Source: Sphingomonadaceae bacterium 3R27E2-A
Lineage (GTDB): Bacteria; Pseudomonadota; Alphaproteobacteria; Sphingomonadales; Sphingomonadaceae
DNA: 64,000 bases
Direction: 5' to 3'
Assembly (NCBI GenBank): GCA_005503165.1
Contig: SCNT01000019.1
Location: forward strand, 1-64,000
Shown: positions 22,763 to 30,601 of the stretch, one piece after another
Layout: every line of letters starts with the position of its first letter
How positions within the stretch are numbered: the stretch's first letter is position 1
Translations under genes and position numbers: made by a program
Notes under the pieces: generated by a model
Databases searched by the model: none
What the model was told of the DNA's origin: nothing
Seen by the model: the letters and a program-made list of their open reading frames with translations, nothing else

Positions 22763-23968
22763 ATGGCCAAAGGTATCCGCGACAAGGTCGCCATTTTGGG
22801 CATGGGCTGTGCCAAGTTCGGCGAACGCTGGGACAAGGACGAGGACCAGCTGATGCTCGAGGCTTATGAGGAGGCGATGGCCGACGCCGGGATCGAGGCG
22901 AGCCAGATCGACGCCGCCTGGCTGGGCGCCGCGTTCGACGCCCAGAATATCGGGCCGAGCGGCATCCCGCTCGCGGTCGCGCTGCGCCTGCCCGACATCG
23001 GGGTAACCAAGGTCGAGAATTACTGCGCGAGCGGCACCGAAAGCTTTCGCGGCGCGGTCTATGCGGTCGCCTCGGGCGCGTGCGACATCGCGCTCGCGAT
23101 GGGGGCGGAGAAATTGAAGGACACCGGCTATGGCGGGCTGCCTGTCCGCACGCGCGGCACGACGCACGACATGGTCGGCATCACCGGGTCGGCGCCGGGG
23201 AATTTCGCCCAGCTCGCGAGCGCCTATCGCGGGGTCCATGGCGTCGGCAAGGACGACCTCAAGCGCGCGATGGCGCATGTCTCGGTCAAGAGCCATGCCA
23301 ATGGCGCGAAAAACCCCAAGGCGCATCTGCAGAAGGCAGTGACGATGGACCAGGTGCTGGGCGCACCGATGATCGCCGAACCGCTCGGCCTGTTCGACTG
23401 CTGCGGGGTCAGCGACGGCGCCGCCTGCGCGATCGTGACCACGCCGGAGATCGCGCGCGCGCTCGGCAAGACCGACATCGTCACGGTGAAGGCGCTCCAG
23501 CTCGCGACCTCGAACGGCTGGGAGATGCAGGCGCAGGGGTGGAACGGCAGCTATTTCCACACCACCCGCGTTGCCGCGACCAAAGCCTATGACGAGGCCG
23601 GGATCACCGATCCGCGGTCGCAGTTGAGCCTGATCGAGGTCCACGACTGCTTCTCGGTCACCGAGCTGGTGACGATGGAAGACCTCCACATCTCCAAGGA
23701 AGGCCAGGGCTGGCGCGACGTGCTCGACGGCTTCTACGACGCCGACGGGGCGATCCCGTGCCAGATCGACGGCGGACTCAAATGCTTTGGCCATCCGATC
23801 GGCGCGTCGGGGCTGCGGATGATCTATGAAAACTATCTCCAGATCCTCGGCCGCGCGGGCGAGCGGCAGCGACAGGACAATCCGGTGTTCGCCTTGAGCC
23901 ACAATCTCGGCGGGATGCCGAACCAGAATGTGTCGTCGATCGCGATCATCGGGAAGGCCGATGCGTGA
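22763..23968 (+). CDS. SCP2-type thiolase (lipid transfer protein/thiolase)
   Basis: A 401-residue thiolase of the SCP-x branch: VAILGMGCAKFGERWDK at the start, an active-site Cys in VENYCASGTESFRGAVYAVASG (about residue 90), SLIEVHDCFSVTELV and GGLKCFGHPIGASGLRM (the catalytic His region). Members cleave branched 3-ketoacyl-CoA substrates, such as steroid or isoprenoid side chains, rather than straight chains. GGAGACGAGACG precedes ATG 22763. The frame is open further upstream through the repeat, which is not part of the protein. It likely performs the last step of the cluster. Confidence 0.9.
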   Translation: MAKGIRDKVAILGMGCAKFGERWDKDEDQLMLEAYEEAMADAGIEASQIDAAWLGAAFDAQNIGPSGIPLAVALRLPDIGVTKVENYCASGTESFRGAVYAVASGACDIALAMGAEKLKDTGYGGLPVRTRGTTHDMVGITGSAPGNFAQLASAYRGVHGVGKDDLKRAMAHVSVKSHANGAKNPKAHLQKAVTMDQVLGAPMIAEPLGLFDCCGVSDGAACAIVTTPEIARALGKTDIVTVKALQLATSNGWEMQAQGWNGSYFHTTRVAATKAYDEAGITDPRSQLSLIEVHDCFSVTELVTMEDLHISKEGQGWRDVLDGFYDADGAIPCQIDGGLKCFGHPIGASGLRMIYENYLQILGRAGERQRQDNPVFALSHNLGGMPNQNVSSIAIIGKADA

Positions 23969-23975
23969 GCCTATG

Positions 23976-24063
23976 CCGTTCCCCGGCGAAAGCCGGGGCC
24001 CAGAGCGTAATGGCGCAACGCTTATTTGGAACCGCATGGGCCCCGGCTTTCGCCGGGGAACGG
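23976..24063. repeat. Dispersed palindromic repeat, family D copy 1
   Basis: CCGTTCCCCGGCGAAAGCCGGGGCC and its reverse complement GGCCCCGGCTTTCGCCGGGGAACGG enclose 38 bases, giving a long hairpin 7 bases before the CoA-transferase start. The same arms recur inside edd at 42141. It may attenuate read-through between the thiolase and the CoA-transferase. Confidence 0.85.
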
Positions 24064-24069
24064 TAGGCC

Positions 24070-25266
24070 GTGTATAACCTCCTCCCCAATCTCTCGGTCA
24101 TCGAGGCGTCTTCCTTTGTCGCGTCGCCGACCGCGGGCCTTTATCTTGCACAGATGGGGGCGGAGGTGATCCGCGTCGACCAGATCGGCGGCGGCCCCGA
24201 TTTCCGGCGCTGGCCGGTCACCGACAACAATGACTCCCTCTATTGGGAAAATCTCAACCGCGCGAAAAAGTCGGTCGCGCTCGACCTCGGGCGGCCCGAG
24301 GGGCGCGAGCTGCTGCAGGCGCTGGTGCGCGCGACCGGCCAGTTCGTCACCAACTTCCCCGTCGGCGGCTTCCTGTCGCACGAGACGCTCGCGGAGGGAC
24401 GCCCCGACCTGATCACCGTGCGCGTGATGGGCTGGGCCGACGGCTCGCCCGCGCTCGACTATACGGTGAACAATGCGGTCGGCTATCCGATGCTCACCGG
24501 CGCCGGGCCCGAGCCCGTCAACCATGTGCTGCCCGCCTGGGATCTGCTCACCGGCGCCTATGCCGCCTTCGCGCTGATGGCGGCGATCCAGCGCCGCGCA
24601 GCGACCGGCGAAGGCGGCGAGGTGCGGCTGCCGCTGTCCGACATTGCGATCGGTACCGTCGCCAATCTGGGGGGCATCGCCGAGGTCCTGTACGGCGGCA
24701 CGAACCGGCCGCGGCTGGGCAATGCGGTCTACGGCCTGTTCGGGCGCGATTTCGTGACGCGCGACGGCACCCGCACGATGATCGTCGTCGTGACACCGCG
24801 CCAATGGGCGAACCTGGTTGCCGCCCTGGACCTCGGTCAGGCTGTCGCCGCGATCGAGGCGGACCGCGGCGTGTCCTTCGCCAGGGACGACGGGGTGCGT
24901 TTCGAGCACCGCGACGCGCTCTATCCCTTGTTCGAGGCGGCAATCGCCGCGCGCGATCATGCCGATCTCGCTACCGCCTTCGACGCGGGCGGGATCGTCC
25001 ATTCGCCGTACCGGACGATGCTCGATGCCGCGAACGATCCGGCGCTGGTCGCGAACAATCCGATCTTCGGTGCGGCGGCGAACCCGAGCGGCTTCGCCTA
25101 TCCCGCCGCTGGCGCCTTTGCGATCATCCCGCAGGCCCAGCGCCGGCCGCCCGCCCCCGCCCCGCGCAACGGCCAGCATAGCGAGGCGGTGCTCGCCGAG
25201 CGGCTGGGCCTTTCCAGCGGCGCGATCGCCGCGCTCATCGACAAGGGACTGGTCCACCAGGCATGA
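24070..25266 (+). CDS. Family III CoA-transferase (CaiB/BaiF)
   Basis: A 398-residue protein beginning (GTG start) VYNLLPNLSVIEASSFVASPTAGLYLAQMGAEVIRVDQIGGG, the usual opening of type III CoA-transferases. Further markers are NLNRAKKSVALDLGRPEGRELL, VGYPMLTGAGP and AWDLLTGAYAAFALMAAIQRR, where the Asp of AWD is the expected catalytic carboxylate. It transfers CoA between acids and so activates a substrate for the degradation pathway. It is slightly shorter than the 410-430 residue norm. There is little Shine-Dalgarno beside GTG 24070; the repeat immediately upstream occupies that space. It overlaps the acyl-CoA dehydrogenase gene by 4 bases. Confidence 0.9.
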   Translation: MYNLLPNLSVIEASSFVASPTAGLYLAQMGAEVIRVDQIGGGPDFRRWPVTDNNDSLYWENLNRAKKSVALDLGRPEGRELLQALVRATGQFVTNFPVGGFLSHETLAEGRPDLITVRVMGWADGSPALDYTVNNAVGYPMLTGAGPEPVNHVLPAWDLLTGAYAAFALMAAIQRRAATGEGGEVRLPLSDIAIGTVANLGGIAEVLYGGTNRPRLGNAVYGLFGRDFVTRDGTRTMIVVVTPRQWANLVAALDLGQAVAAIEADRGVSFARDDGVRFEHRDALYPLFEAAIAARDHADLATAFDAGGIVHSPYRTMLDAANDPALVANNPIFGAAANPSGFAYPAAGAFAIIPQAQRRPPAPAPRNGQHSEAVLAERLGLSSGAIAALIDKGLVHQA

Positions 25267-26417
25267 CGCAGGATTACACCGCCATCCGCGAGGAGGTCGC
25301 AAAGCTTTGCGCGCAGTTTCCGGGCCCCTATTGGCAGGCGAAGGACCGGGCGCGCGAATATCCCAGCGAGTTCGTCGCCGCGCTCGGCGAAGCGGGCTAT
25401 CTCGCCGCGCTGATTCCCGAAGACTATGGCGGCGCGGGGCTCCCGCTGTCGGCCGCGGCGGCGATCCTCGAGGAAATCCAGCGGCAGGGCTGCAACGGCG
25501 GCGCGGTGCATGCGCAAATGTATGTGATGGGCACGGTGCTGCGCCACGGGTCGGAGGAGCAGAAGGCGCGCTACCTGCCGCGCGTCGCGACCGGCGAGCT
25601 GCGGCTGCAGGCCTTCGGGGTCACCGAGCCGACGAGCGGGACCGACACGCTGAGCCTGAAGACGACGGCAAAGCGCGACGGCGACGAATATGTCGTCAAT
25701 GGCCAGAAGCTGTGGACCAGCCGCGCCGAGCATAGCGACCTCATGATCCTGCTCGCGCGCACGACGCCCCGCGAAGAGGCGGCGAGCCGCACCGAGGGGC
25801 TTTCGGTCTTCCTGGTCGACATGAAGGAAGCGCTCGCCGCGGGCACGCTGTCGATCCGCCCGATCGACACGATGATGAACCATGCGACGACCGAAATCTT
25901 CTTCGACAATATGCGCATCCCCGCCGCGAACCTGATCGGCGAGGAGGGCAAGGGGTTCCGCTACATATTGTCGGGCATGAACGCCGAACGGCTGCTGATC
26001 GCCGCCGAGTGCATCGGCGATGCGAAGTGGTTCATCGAAAAGGCGAGTGCATACGCAAAGGAGCGCGTGCTGTTCGGACGCCCGATCGGCCAGAACCAGG
26101 GCGTGCAATTCCCGATCGCGCGCGCCTATGCCCAGATGCGCGCCGCCGAACTCCTCGTCCACGACGGCATCGCCAGATATGAAGCGGGCGAGAATGCCGG
26201 GGCCGAAGCCAATATGGCCAAGATGCTCGCCGCCGAGGCGAGCTGGGCCGCGGGCGAAGCGTGCATCCAGACCCACGGCGGCTTCGGCTTCGCCGCGGAG
26301 TACGACATCGAGCGGAAGTTCCGCGAGACGCGCCTCTATCAGGTCGCGCCGATCAGCACGAACATGATCCTGTCCTATGTGGCCGAGCATGTGCTGGGAA
26401 TGCCGCGCAGCTATTGA
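25263..26417 (+). CDS. Acyl-CoA dehydrogenase
   Basis: A 384-residue flavoenzyme with the acyl-CoA dehydrogenase layout: a helical N-terminus with YLAALIPEDYGGAGLPLSAAAAILEEI, the beta domain with AFGVTEPTSGTDTLSLKT and VNGQKLWTSRAEHSD (FAD and substrate contacts), and a C-terminal helical domain with KERVLFGRPIGQNQGVQFPIA, CIQTHGGFGFAAEYDIERKFRETRL. It introduces the alpha-beta double bond that the MaoC hydratase then hydrates. It is the last gene of the cluster and is followed by a terminator at 26422. The catalytic base cannot be assigned with certainty. Confidence 0.92.
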   Translation: MTQDYTAIREEVAKLCAQFPGPYWQAKDRAREYPSEFVAALGEAGYLAALIPEDYGGAGLPLSAAAAILEEIQRQGCNGGAVHAQMYVMGTVLRHGSEEQKARYLPRVATGELRLQAFGVTEPTSGTDTLSLKTTAKRDGDEYVVNGQKLWTSRAEHSDLMILLARTTPREEAASRTEGLSVFLVDMKEALAAGTLSIRPIDTMMNHATTEIFFDNMRIPAANLIGEEGKGFRYILSGMNAERLLIAAECIGDAKWFIEKASAYAKERVLFGRPIGQNQGVQFPIARAYAQMRAAELLVHDGIARYEAGENAGAEANMAKMLAAEASWAAGEACIQTHGGFGFAAEYDIERKFRETRLYQVAPISTNMILSYVAEHVLGMPRSY

Positions 26418-26421
26418 AAAA

Positions 26422-26445
26422 GGGCGGGCCGCGAGGGGCCCGCCC
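26422..26445. terminator. Hairpin ending the acyl-CoA operon
   Basis: GGGCGGGCC and GGCCCGCCC form a 9-bp stem with a 6-base loop, 5 bases after the acyl-CoA dehydrogenase stop; it also faces the convergent minus-strand gene. Confidence 0.75.
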
Positions 26446-26500
26446 AGTGTGCGACCGGCGACTTGGGGGTCTGGCCGGCCGCCCCTTCCTTCCGGAAAGG

Positions 26501-27391
26501 TCAGCGCCGGTGGCCCTCGCGCGGCTCGGGAGCGGGCGCGGGCGCACCGTCCGCTTCCTGCGCCTTGGCCTCGTCCTTCAGCTGGCCCTTGGTCATGCCG
26601 GTGACGAGCACGTCGCCCGAGCCGGCGAAATTCGCGGCGGGAAGCGTCGCGAAGCGGTCGCCGACCTCGACGGTCACGGCCTCGACGACGCCGCGCCCGG
26701 TCTGGCGCACGCTCTGCACATAGCCGATCGCCTTGCCGCGCGCGTCGGTCACCGGCATGCCGGGCTCGACCGCGAACATGCCGTTGGCGCTCGCCGCGCC
26801 GCTGCCCGCAGCCGCGAGCTGGCCGAGGCTGCCCTGGAAGCTGCCCGTCGCCGAGCCCGCGCCGCTCGCCGACCCCGATACGCCCGACAGCGCGCCGCCG
26901 GCCTGGTCGCGGACCCCGCCGGCCGCGCCGCGTGCGGTACCGGTGACGCTCGAGGCGGCGCCGCGCGCGGAGTCGACCGCGCCGCGCCCGGCCTGGCCGG
27001 CGAAATCGGTGCCGACCGCCTGTACGCCGAGCGCACCCTGCCCCGACGCGCCGCCTTCGCCCGCGGCATTGCCACCGACCGCATTGCCGAGCAGCTCCCC
27101 CTCGCCGTTCACCGAGCCCTTGCCGCGGACTTCGCCCTGGCCATTGCCCTGGACGCGGCCCGAGCGGCGGTCGACCTTGGCCTCGCCGCGGCCCGAACCG
27201 GTGAGGTCGCCCGCCGAGCCGAGCGTACCGCCGACGGGACCAATGGGTCCGCCAAGCGTGCCGCCTAAATTGCCGCCAAGCCCGCCGGTCAGCCCGCCGC
27301 CGCCGCCGAGCAACTGCGCCGAGGCCGGCGCGGACAGCGCCAGCGCCGAAGCGGCGAGCGCGAGGGTCGAAACGAGGAAACGATGGGCCAT
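26501..27391 (-). CDS. Secreted Gly/Ala-rich protein with C-terminal PRC-barrel-like domain
   Basis: A signal peptide (MAHRFLVSTLALAASALALS..., cleaved after APASA) leads into about 180 residues of Gly-Ala-Ser-rich low-complexity sequence (GGLTGGLGGNLGGTLGG, GRGEAKVDRRSGRVQGNGQG). A compact C-terminal domain (about residues 208-270: GMPVTDARGKAIGYVQSVRQ, AVTVEVGDRFATLPAANFAGSG) resembles a PRC-barrel. The tail is charged and Pro-rich. It is probably an envelope or extracellular-matrix protein. It ends 55 bases from the terminator of the opposite operon. The low-complexity region may vary in length between strains. Confidence 0.7.
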   Translation of the reverse strand: MAHRFLVSTLALAASALALSAPASAQLLGGGGGLTGGLGGNLGGTLGGPIGPVGGTLGSAGDLTGSGRGEAKVDRRSGRVQGNGQGEVRGKGSVNGEGELLGNAVGGNAAGEGGASGQGALGVQAVGTDFAGQAGRGAVDSARGAASSVTGTARGAAGGVRDQAGGALSGVSGSASGAGSATGSFQGSLGQLAAAGSGAASANGMFAVEPGMPVTDARGKAIGYVQSVRQTGRGVVEAVTVEVGDRFATLPAANFAGSGDVLVTGMTKGQLKDEAKAQEADGAPAPAPEPREGHRR

Positions 27392-27461
27392 AGGTCTTCT
27401 CCTGAACTTGCGGCCCGCAAGCCGGGCCTGGCTGGAGAACGACGGGGCTTTCGATTTTATT

Positions 27462-27476
27462 CCCGAAAAATTCGGG
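27462..27476 (-). terminator. Small hairpin after the subtilase gene
   Basis: Read on the minus strand this is CCCGAATTTTTCGGG followed by AATAAAATCG, a 6-bp stem with a 3-base loop just past the protease stop. It is weak but well placed. Confidence 0.4.
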
Positions 27477-27485
27477 AGGCGCGAT

Positions 27486-28745
27486 TCAGCGGCCGCAATC
27501 GCCGCAAATCAGCCCGTGGCCATAGACATTGTCGCGGCCCTTCTTGCCGAGGTCGCGCGCCTCGCCGATCAGCGCGGTCACCGACTCCTCGACCCGGCCG
27601 ACGACGGGGGCAGGGTAGAATCTCACGAGCCGCCCCGCGACGAGCGGCGCGGCGAAGGAGGTGCCGCGCAGCCGCTCGGTCGATGCCGCCCCCGTCGCGG
27701 CGAGCACGTCGGCGCCCGGCGCGGCGAAGTCGACCGGCGTCTTGCGCCCCGCCTCGGGCAATGCGCGACCCTTGGCATCGACCCCGGTCACCCCGAGCAC
27801 GCCCGGATAGGCGGCGGGATATGCAGGCGGCGCGGCGGGTCCGTCGTTGCCGACCGCCGCGACGATCAGCATGCCGCGTTGCTGCGCACGCGACACGGCG
27901 GTACGCAGCAACTTATTGTCGGGGCCGACGAGGCTGATCGTCGCCACCGCGACGTCGCCCTCGACCAGCCAGCCGAGCGCGCGCGCGATCGCGCTGGCGT
28001 TGCCGCCCGCGGGGTCGCTGCCATAGACGTCGGCCGCCCGCAGCCGCTGCCCCGGAGCGGCGCCGCGCACCGCGCCGCTGCCCACCAGCAGCGAGGCGAC
28101 CGCCGTGCCGTGGCGGCTCGCCGCCGGCGCGCCCTTGGCAAAGCCGCGCTGCTCGACGCGCCCCGCGACCGAGGGATGCGCCGCGACGCCGCCGTCGATC
28201 AGGCCGAGCGATGCGGTGCCCCCGCCCGCCGTGCTCGCGATCGCCGCGCCGGGGAGCATAGCGCCCGAACCCGAAGCACCGCTGGCGAAATAGAGATGGT
28301 CGGCGTCGATTTCGGCCTCGGGCAGCAATTTACCGAGCTGCTTTTGCGCGCGCGCCAGACTGCGCCCCTTGGGCACCGCAAATCGCACGACCTCTAGGTC
28401 GAGCCCTTCGATCCGCTCGCGGTCGATCACGGCAAAGCCCGCGCCGGCGGCGCGCGCGGTCATCGCGGCGTCGACCCCGGTCGCGACGAGCACGCCGCGC
28501 ACCGCCGGCTCGCCATTGCGGTCGACCTCGACCCGGTCGCCATGGTCGCGCAGCAGGTCCGTGATCCGGTCGAGCCGCAGCCGCGCCAGCGTCGCGCGCG
28601 TCGTCGCCAGCGGGTCCATGTCGAGTTTCGGCAGCGGCGGGACGATCCGCGCGGCATCGGGCAGCGGCACCGCGACCTGCGCCTGCCCAGCGCCGGCGAC
28701 CAGCATCAGCGGAAGCAGAAACAGGCCGGCCAGCAATCGCATCAT
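27486..28745 (-). CDS. Secreted S8 family serine protease (subtilase)
   Basis: The 419-residue protein has a signal peptide (about residues 1-22), a prodomain-like region to about residue 170 (LRDHGDRVEVDRNGEPAVRG, LARAQKQLGKLLPEAEIDADHLYFAS), and a subtilisin core. Catalytic residues are visible as SLGLIDGGV (Asp), SRHGTAVASLL (His), VGNDGPA (oxyanion Asn) and RGTSFAAPLVAG (Ser). It acts in the periplasm or outside. The C-terminal HGLICGDCGR ends with a Cys-Gly-Asp-Cys pair. It is divergent from the ECF sigma gene and its promoter overlaps that gene's symmetric promoter, so it is probably sigma-controlled. Confidence 0.88.
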   Translation of the reverse strand: MMRLLAGLFLLPLMLVAGAGQAQVAVPLPDAARIVPPLPKLDMDPLATTRATLARLRLDRITDLLRDHGDRVEVDRNGEPAVRGVLVATGVDAAMTARAAGAGFAVIDRERIEGLDLEVVRFAVPKGRSLARAQKQLGKLLPEAEIDADHLYFASGASGSGAMLPGAAIASTAGGGTASLGLIDGGVAAHPSVAGRVEQRGFAKGAPAASRHGTAVASLLVGSGAVRGAAPGQRLRAADVYGSDPAGGNASAIARALGWLVEGDVAVATISLVGPDNKLLRTAVSRAQQRGMLIVAAVGNDGPAAPPAYPAAYPGVLGVTGVDAKGRALPEAGRKTPVDFAAPGADVLAATGAASTERLRGTSFAAPLVAGRLVRFYPAPVVGRVEESVTALIGEARDLGKKGRDNVYGHGLICGDCGR

Positions 28746-28798
28746 TCATCCTTGTCGCAGCCGAAGCCCGTCGCTCCGGAATTTTTTTAGCAGGATGC

Positions 28799-28830
28799 GG
28801 AAGAAACGATACAAGGCGGTCGTTTCTTCC
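28799..28830. promoter_or_regulatory. Symmetric bidirectional ECF-type promoter
   Basis: GGAAGAAACG (28799-28808) and its exact reverse complement CGTTTCTTCC (28821-28830) flank 12 bases. In each direction GGAA and CGTT are 18 bases apart, so both strands carry a GGAA-N18-CGTT promoter. One faces the sigma gene (ATG 28852) and the other the subtilase (28745). The layout implies autoregulation by the adjacent ECF factor. A very similar element occurs at 30529. Confidence 0.65.
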
Positions 28831-28851
28831 CCGCACGGCAAAAAGGCGGAT

Positions 28852-29340
28852 ATGCGCTTCGAAGAACAATTGATCGAAATCCTGCCGCGCCTGCGCCGGT
28901 TCGCGCGCGGGCTGGCGGGGAGTGCCGCCGACGCCGACGACCTGTGCCAGGCCGCGATCGAGCGCGTGCTGAAGTCGCAGGGCCAATGGCAGCAAGGAAC
29001 GAGACTGGACAGCTGGATGTACCGCATCACCCGTAACCTGTGGATCGACGAACGCCGCGCGAGCGGCCGCCGCGGCGTCCACACGCCGATCGACGAGGCC
29101 GCCATCCAGATCGCAGGCGACGACGCCGACAGCGTCGAGGCGGGCACGCTGCGCGGCGACATCGACGGGGCGATGGCGCGCCTGCCCGATGAGCAGCGCG
29201 AAGTCGTGATGCTCGTGCTCGTCGAAGGCTATGCCTATCGCGAGGCGGCGGAAATATTGGACGTGCCGATCGGCACCGTCACCTCGCGCCTCGCGCGCGG
29301 GCGCGATACGCTGATGCACCTGCTCGGAGAAGCCGCATGA
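28852..29340 (+). CDS. ECF (sigma-70 family) RNA polymerase sigma factor
   Basis: A 162-residue ECF sigma factor: region 2 (IEILPRLRRFARGLAGSAADADDLCQAAIERVL, with the -10-binding RLDSWMYRITRNLWIDERRA) and region 4 (DEQREVVMLVLVEGYAYREAAEILDVPIGTVTSRLARGR). The start at 28852 follows AAAAGGCGG. It probably recognises the GGAA-N18-CGTT sites at 28799 and 30529. Its stop overlaps the anti-sigma gene start by 4 bases. The ECF subgroup is not assignable by eye; the companion anti-sigma is membrane-anchored. Confidence 0.9.
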   Translation: MRFEEQLIEILPRLRRFARGLAGSAADADDLCQAAIERVLKSQGQWQQGTRLDSWMYRITRNLWIDERRASGRRGVHTPIDEAAIQIAGDDADSVEAGTLRGDIDGAMARLPDEQREVVMLVLVEGYAYREAAEILDVPIGTVTSRLARGRDTLMHLLGEAA

Positions 29341-30050
29341 CCCATGAAAAGGCCACCATTGCCGCCTTTGTCGATGGCGAACTCGACGACCTGACCGCGC
29401 GCCGGATCGAGCGCGAGGCGGCGACCGACGCCGCGCTCGCGGACGAGATCGCGCGCCACCGGGCGCTCACCGACCGGTTGCAGCGCCACTATGATCCCGT
29501 CGCCGACGAGACGATCCCCGACGAATTGCTGAAGCTGCTCGCGCGCTCCGAGGCGGAATCCCCTGCACCCGCCGTCGATACCAGCCTCGCGGCGCGCCGC
29601 GAGGCGAAGCGCGCGCGCTTCGCCCCGATGCACTGGGGCGCGATTGCTGCGTCGCTGGTGCTCGGCCTGGCGCTCGGCACCCAGCCGTGGCGGACGCCCG
29701 CCGACGTCGTGACCGAAGGCGGTGCCCTGGTCGCGTCAGGCGCGCTCGCGGCCGCGCTCGATACGCAGCTAGCGTCGAACCAAGCCGCCGACGCGCCGGT
29801 GCGCATCGGCCTCAGCTTCCGCGACCGGGCGGGGCGCACCTGCCGCAGCTTCGAAGGCGCGGCGCTGGCCGGGATCGGGTGCCGCGGTGCGGAGGGTTGG
29901 ACGCTCGAACGCACGATGCGGGAAAGCCGCCAGGGCGATTACCGCCAGGCGAGTTCGGGCGAACTCGCCGCCGCCGCCGCGGCCATGATGGCGGGCGAGC
30001 CCTTCGACGAGGCCGCCGAGCGCAAGGCTCGCGCCGAAGGCTGGCGCTAA
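29337..30050 (+). CDS. Anti-sigma factor, membrane-anchored
   Basis: A 237-residue protein. The N-terminus (HEKATIAAFVDGELDDLTARRIEREAATDAALADEIARH) is the anti-sigma helical domain pattern, with the short FVDGEL motif of zinc-free anti-sigma factors. One transmembrane helix follows (about residues 101-118, HWGAIAASLVLGLALGTQ), and then a periplasmic part with SFRDRAGRTCRSFEGAALAGIGC. Two Cys in the periplasmic part (TCRSFE and IGCRG) could sense redox state. It overlaps the sigma gene by 4 bases, so they are made in step. It is convergent with the small secreted protein gene. Confidence 0.85.
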   Translation: MTHEKATIAAFVDGELDDLTARRIEREAATDAALADEIARHRALTDRLQRHYDPVADETIPDELLKLLARSEAESPAPAVDTSLAARREAKRARFAPMHWGAIAASLVLGLALGTQPWRTPADVVTEGGALVASGALAAALDTQLASNQAADAPVRIGLSFRDRAGRTCRSFEGAALAGIGCRGAEGWTLERTMRESRQGDYRQASSGELAAAAAAMMAGEPFDEAAERKARAEGWR

Positions 30051-30074
30051 AGCTTCTGGAACGCGAACGAGAGA

Positions 30075-30105
30075 AAGGGCGGGCGCCCCATGTGACGCCC
30101 CCCTT
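30075..30105. terminator. Bidirectional hairpin between convergent genes
   Basis: AAGGGCGGGCG and CGCCCCCCTT pair with one bulged base, between the anti-sigma stop (30050) and the minus-strand small secreted gene stop (30151). Confidence 0.6.
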
Positions 30106-30150
30106 CCCTTGCGACCCGGAAGTCTCCTCCCGGGGAGCTCATGGCGTGGC

Positions 30151-30486
30151 TCAGCCGCCGACCGTCACGCGGCCGACGCGATAGCCTTTCTTGCGCATTT
30201 CCTTCACATAATCCTTGTCGGCGTCGGTCACCTCGACGGTCCATTCGTCCCACGCGTCCCAGCGATCCTCGCGGTCGGTCGCATGGCGAAGGTCGCTGAC
30301 CAGCTCCTTCTCGGCCTCCAGGATATCGGCTTTGTAATTATACCAATATTGGTTGTAGACGCCCGCGATCGGCTTCGAACGCACCGGCGGCGCGTCGAAG
30401 CCCGGGGGCATCGAGCCATAGGGAATTGCGGCAAAGGCGCTGGCCGGGAGAGCCAGGCAGACTGCCAGGGTGGTCCACTTTTTCAT
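30151..30486 (-). CDS. Small secreted protein, ECF regulon candidate
   Basis: A 111-residue protein with a signal peptide (MKKWTTLAVCLALPASAFAA) and a mature part rich in Trp, Tyr and acidic residues (GVYNQYWYNYKADILEAEKELVSDL, RWDAWDEWTVEVTDADKDYV). It ends in a basic stretch YRVGRVTVGG. AGGAGATGGACG precedes ATG 30486. The region immediately upstream contains an ECF-type promoter like that of the sigma gene, so it is probably induced by the same sigma factor. Its function is unknown, but its small size and envelope location fit an ECF envelope-stress response gene. Confidence 0.75.
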   Translation of the reverse strand: MKKWTTLAVCLALPASAFAAIPYGSMPPGFDAPPVRSKPIAGVYNQYWYNYKADILEAEKELVSDLRHATDREDRWDAWDEWTVEVTDADKDYVKEMRKKGYRVGRVTVGG

Positions 30487-30528
30487 CGTCCATCTCCTGA
30501 TAAACACGCCCGGATGATGCGGGTCGCA

Positions 30529-30561
30529 GGGAAGAACGAGCCAGCAGGCGGATTTCTTCCC
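30529..30561 (-). promoter_or_regulatory. ECF-type promoter of the small secreted gene
   Basis: On the minus strand this reads GGGAAGAA, 17 bases, then TTCTTCCC (an 8-bp dyad), with GGAA and CGTT again 18 bases apart (GGAAGAAATCC and CTCGTTC). It matches the element at 28799 in both boxes and in symmetry. Confidence 0.6.
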
Positions 30562-30601
30562 GGCCTGACGGAGATTCCGAACGTCTCGCGGCGGAATCGC
30601 C

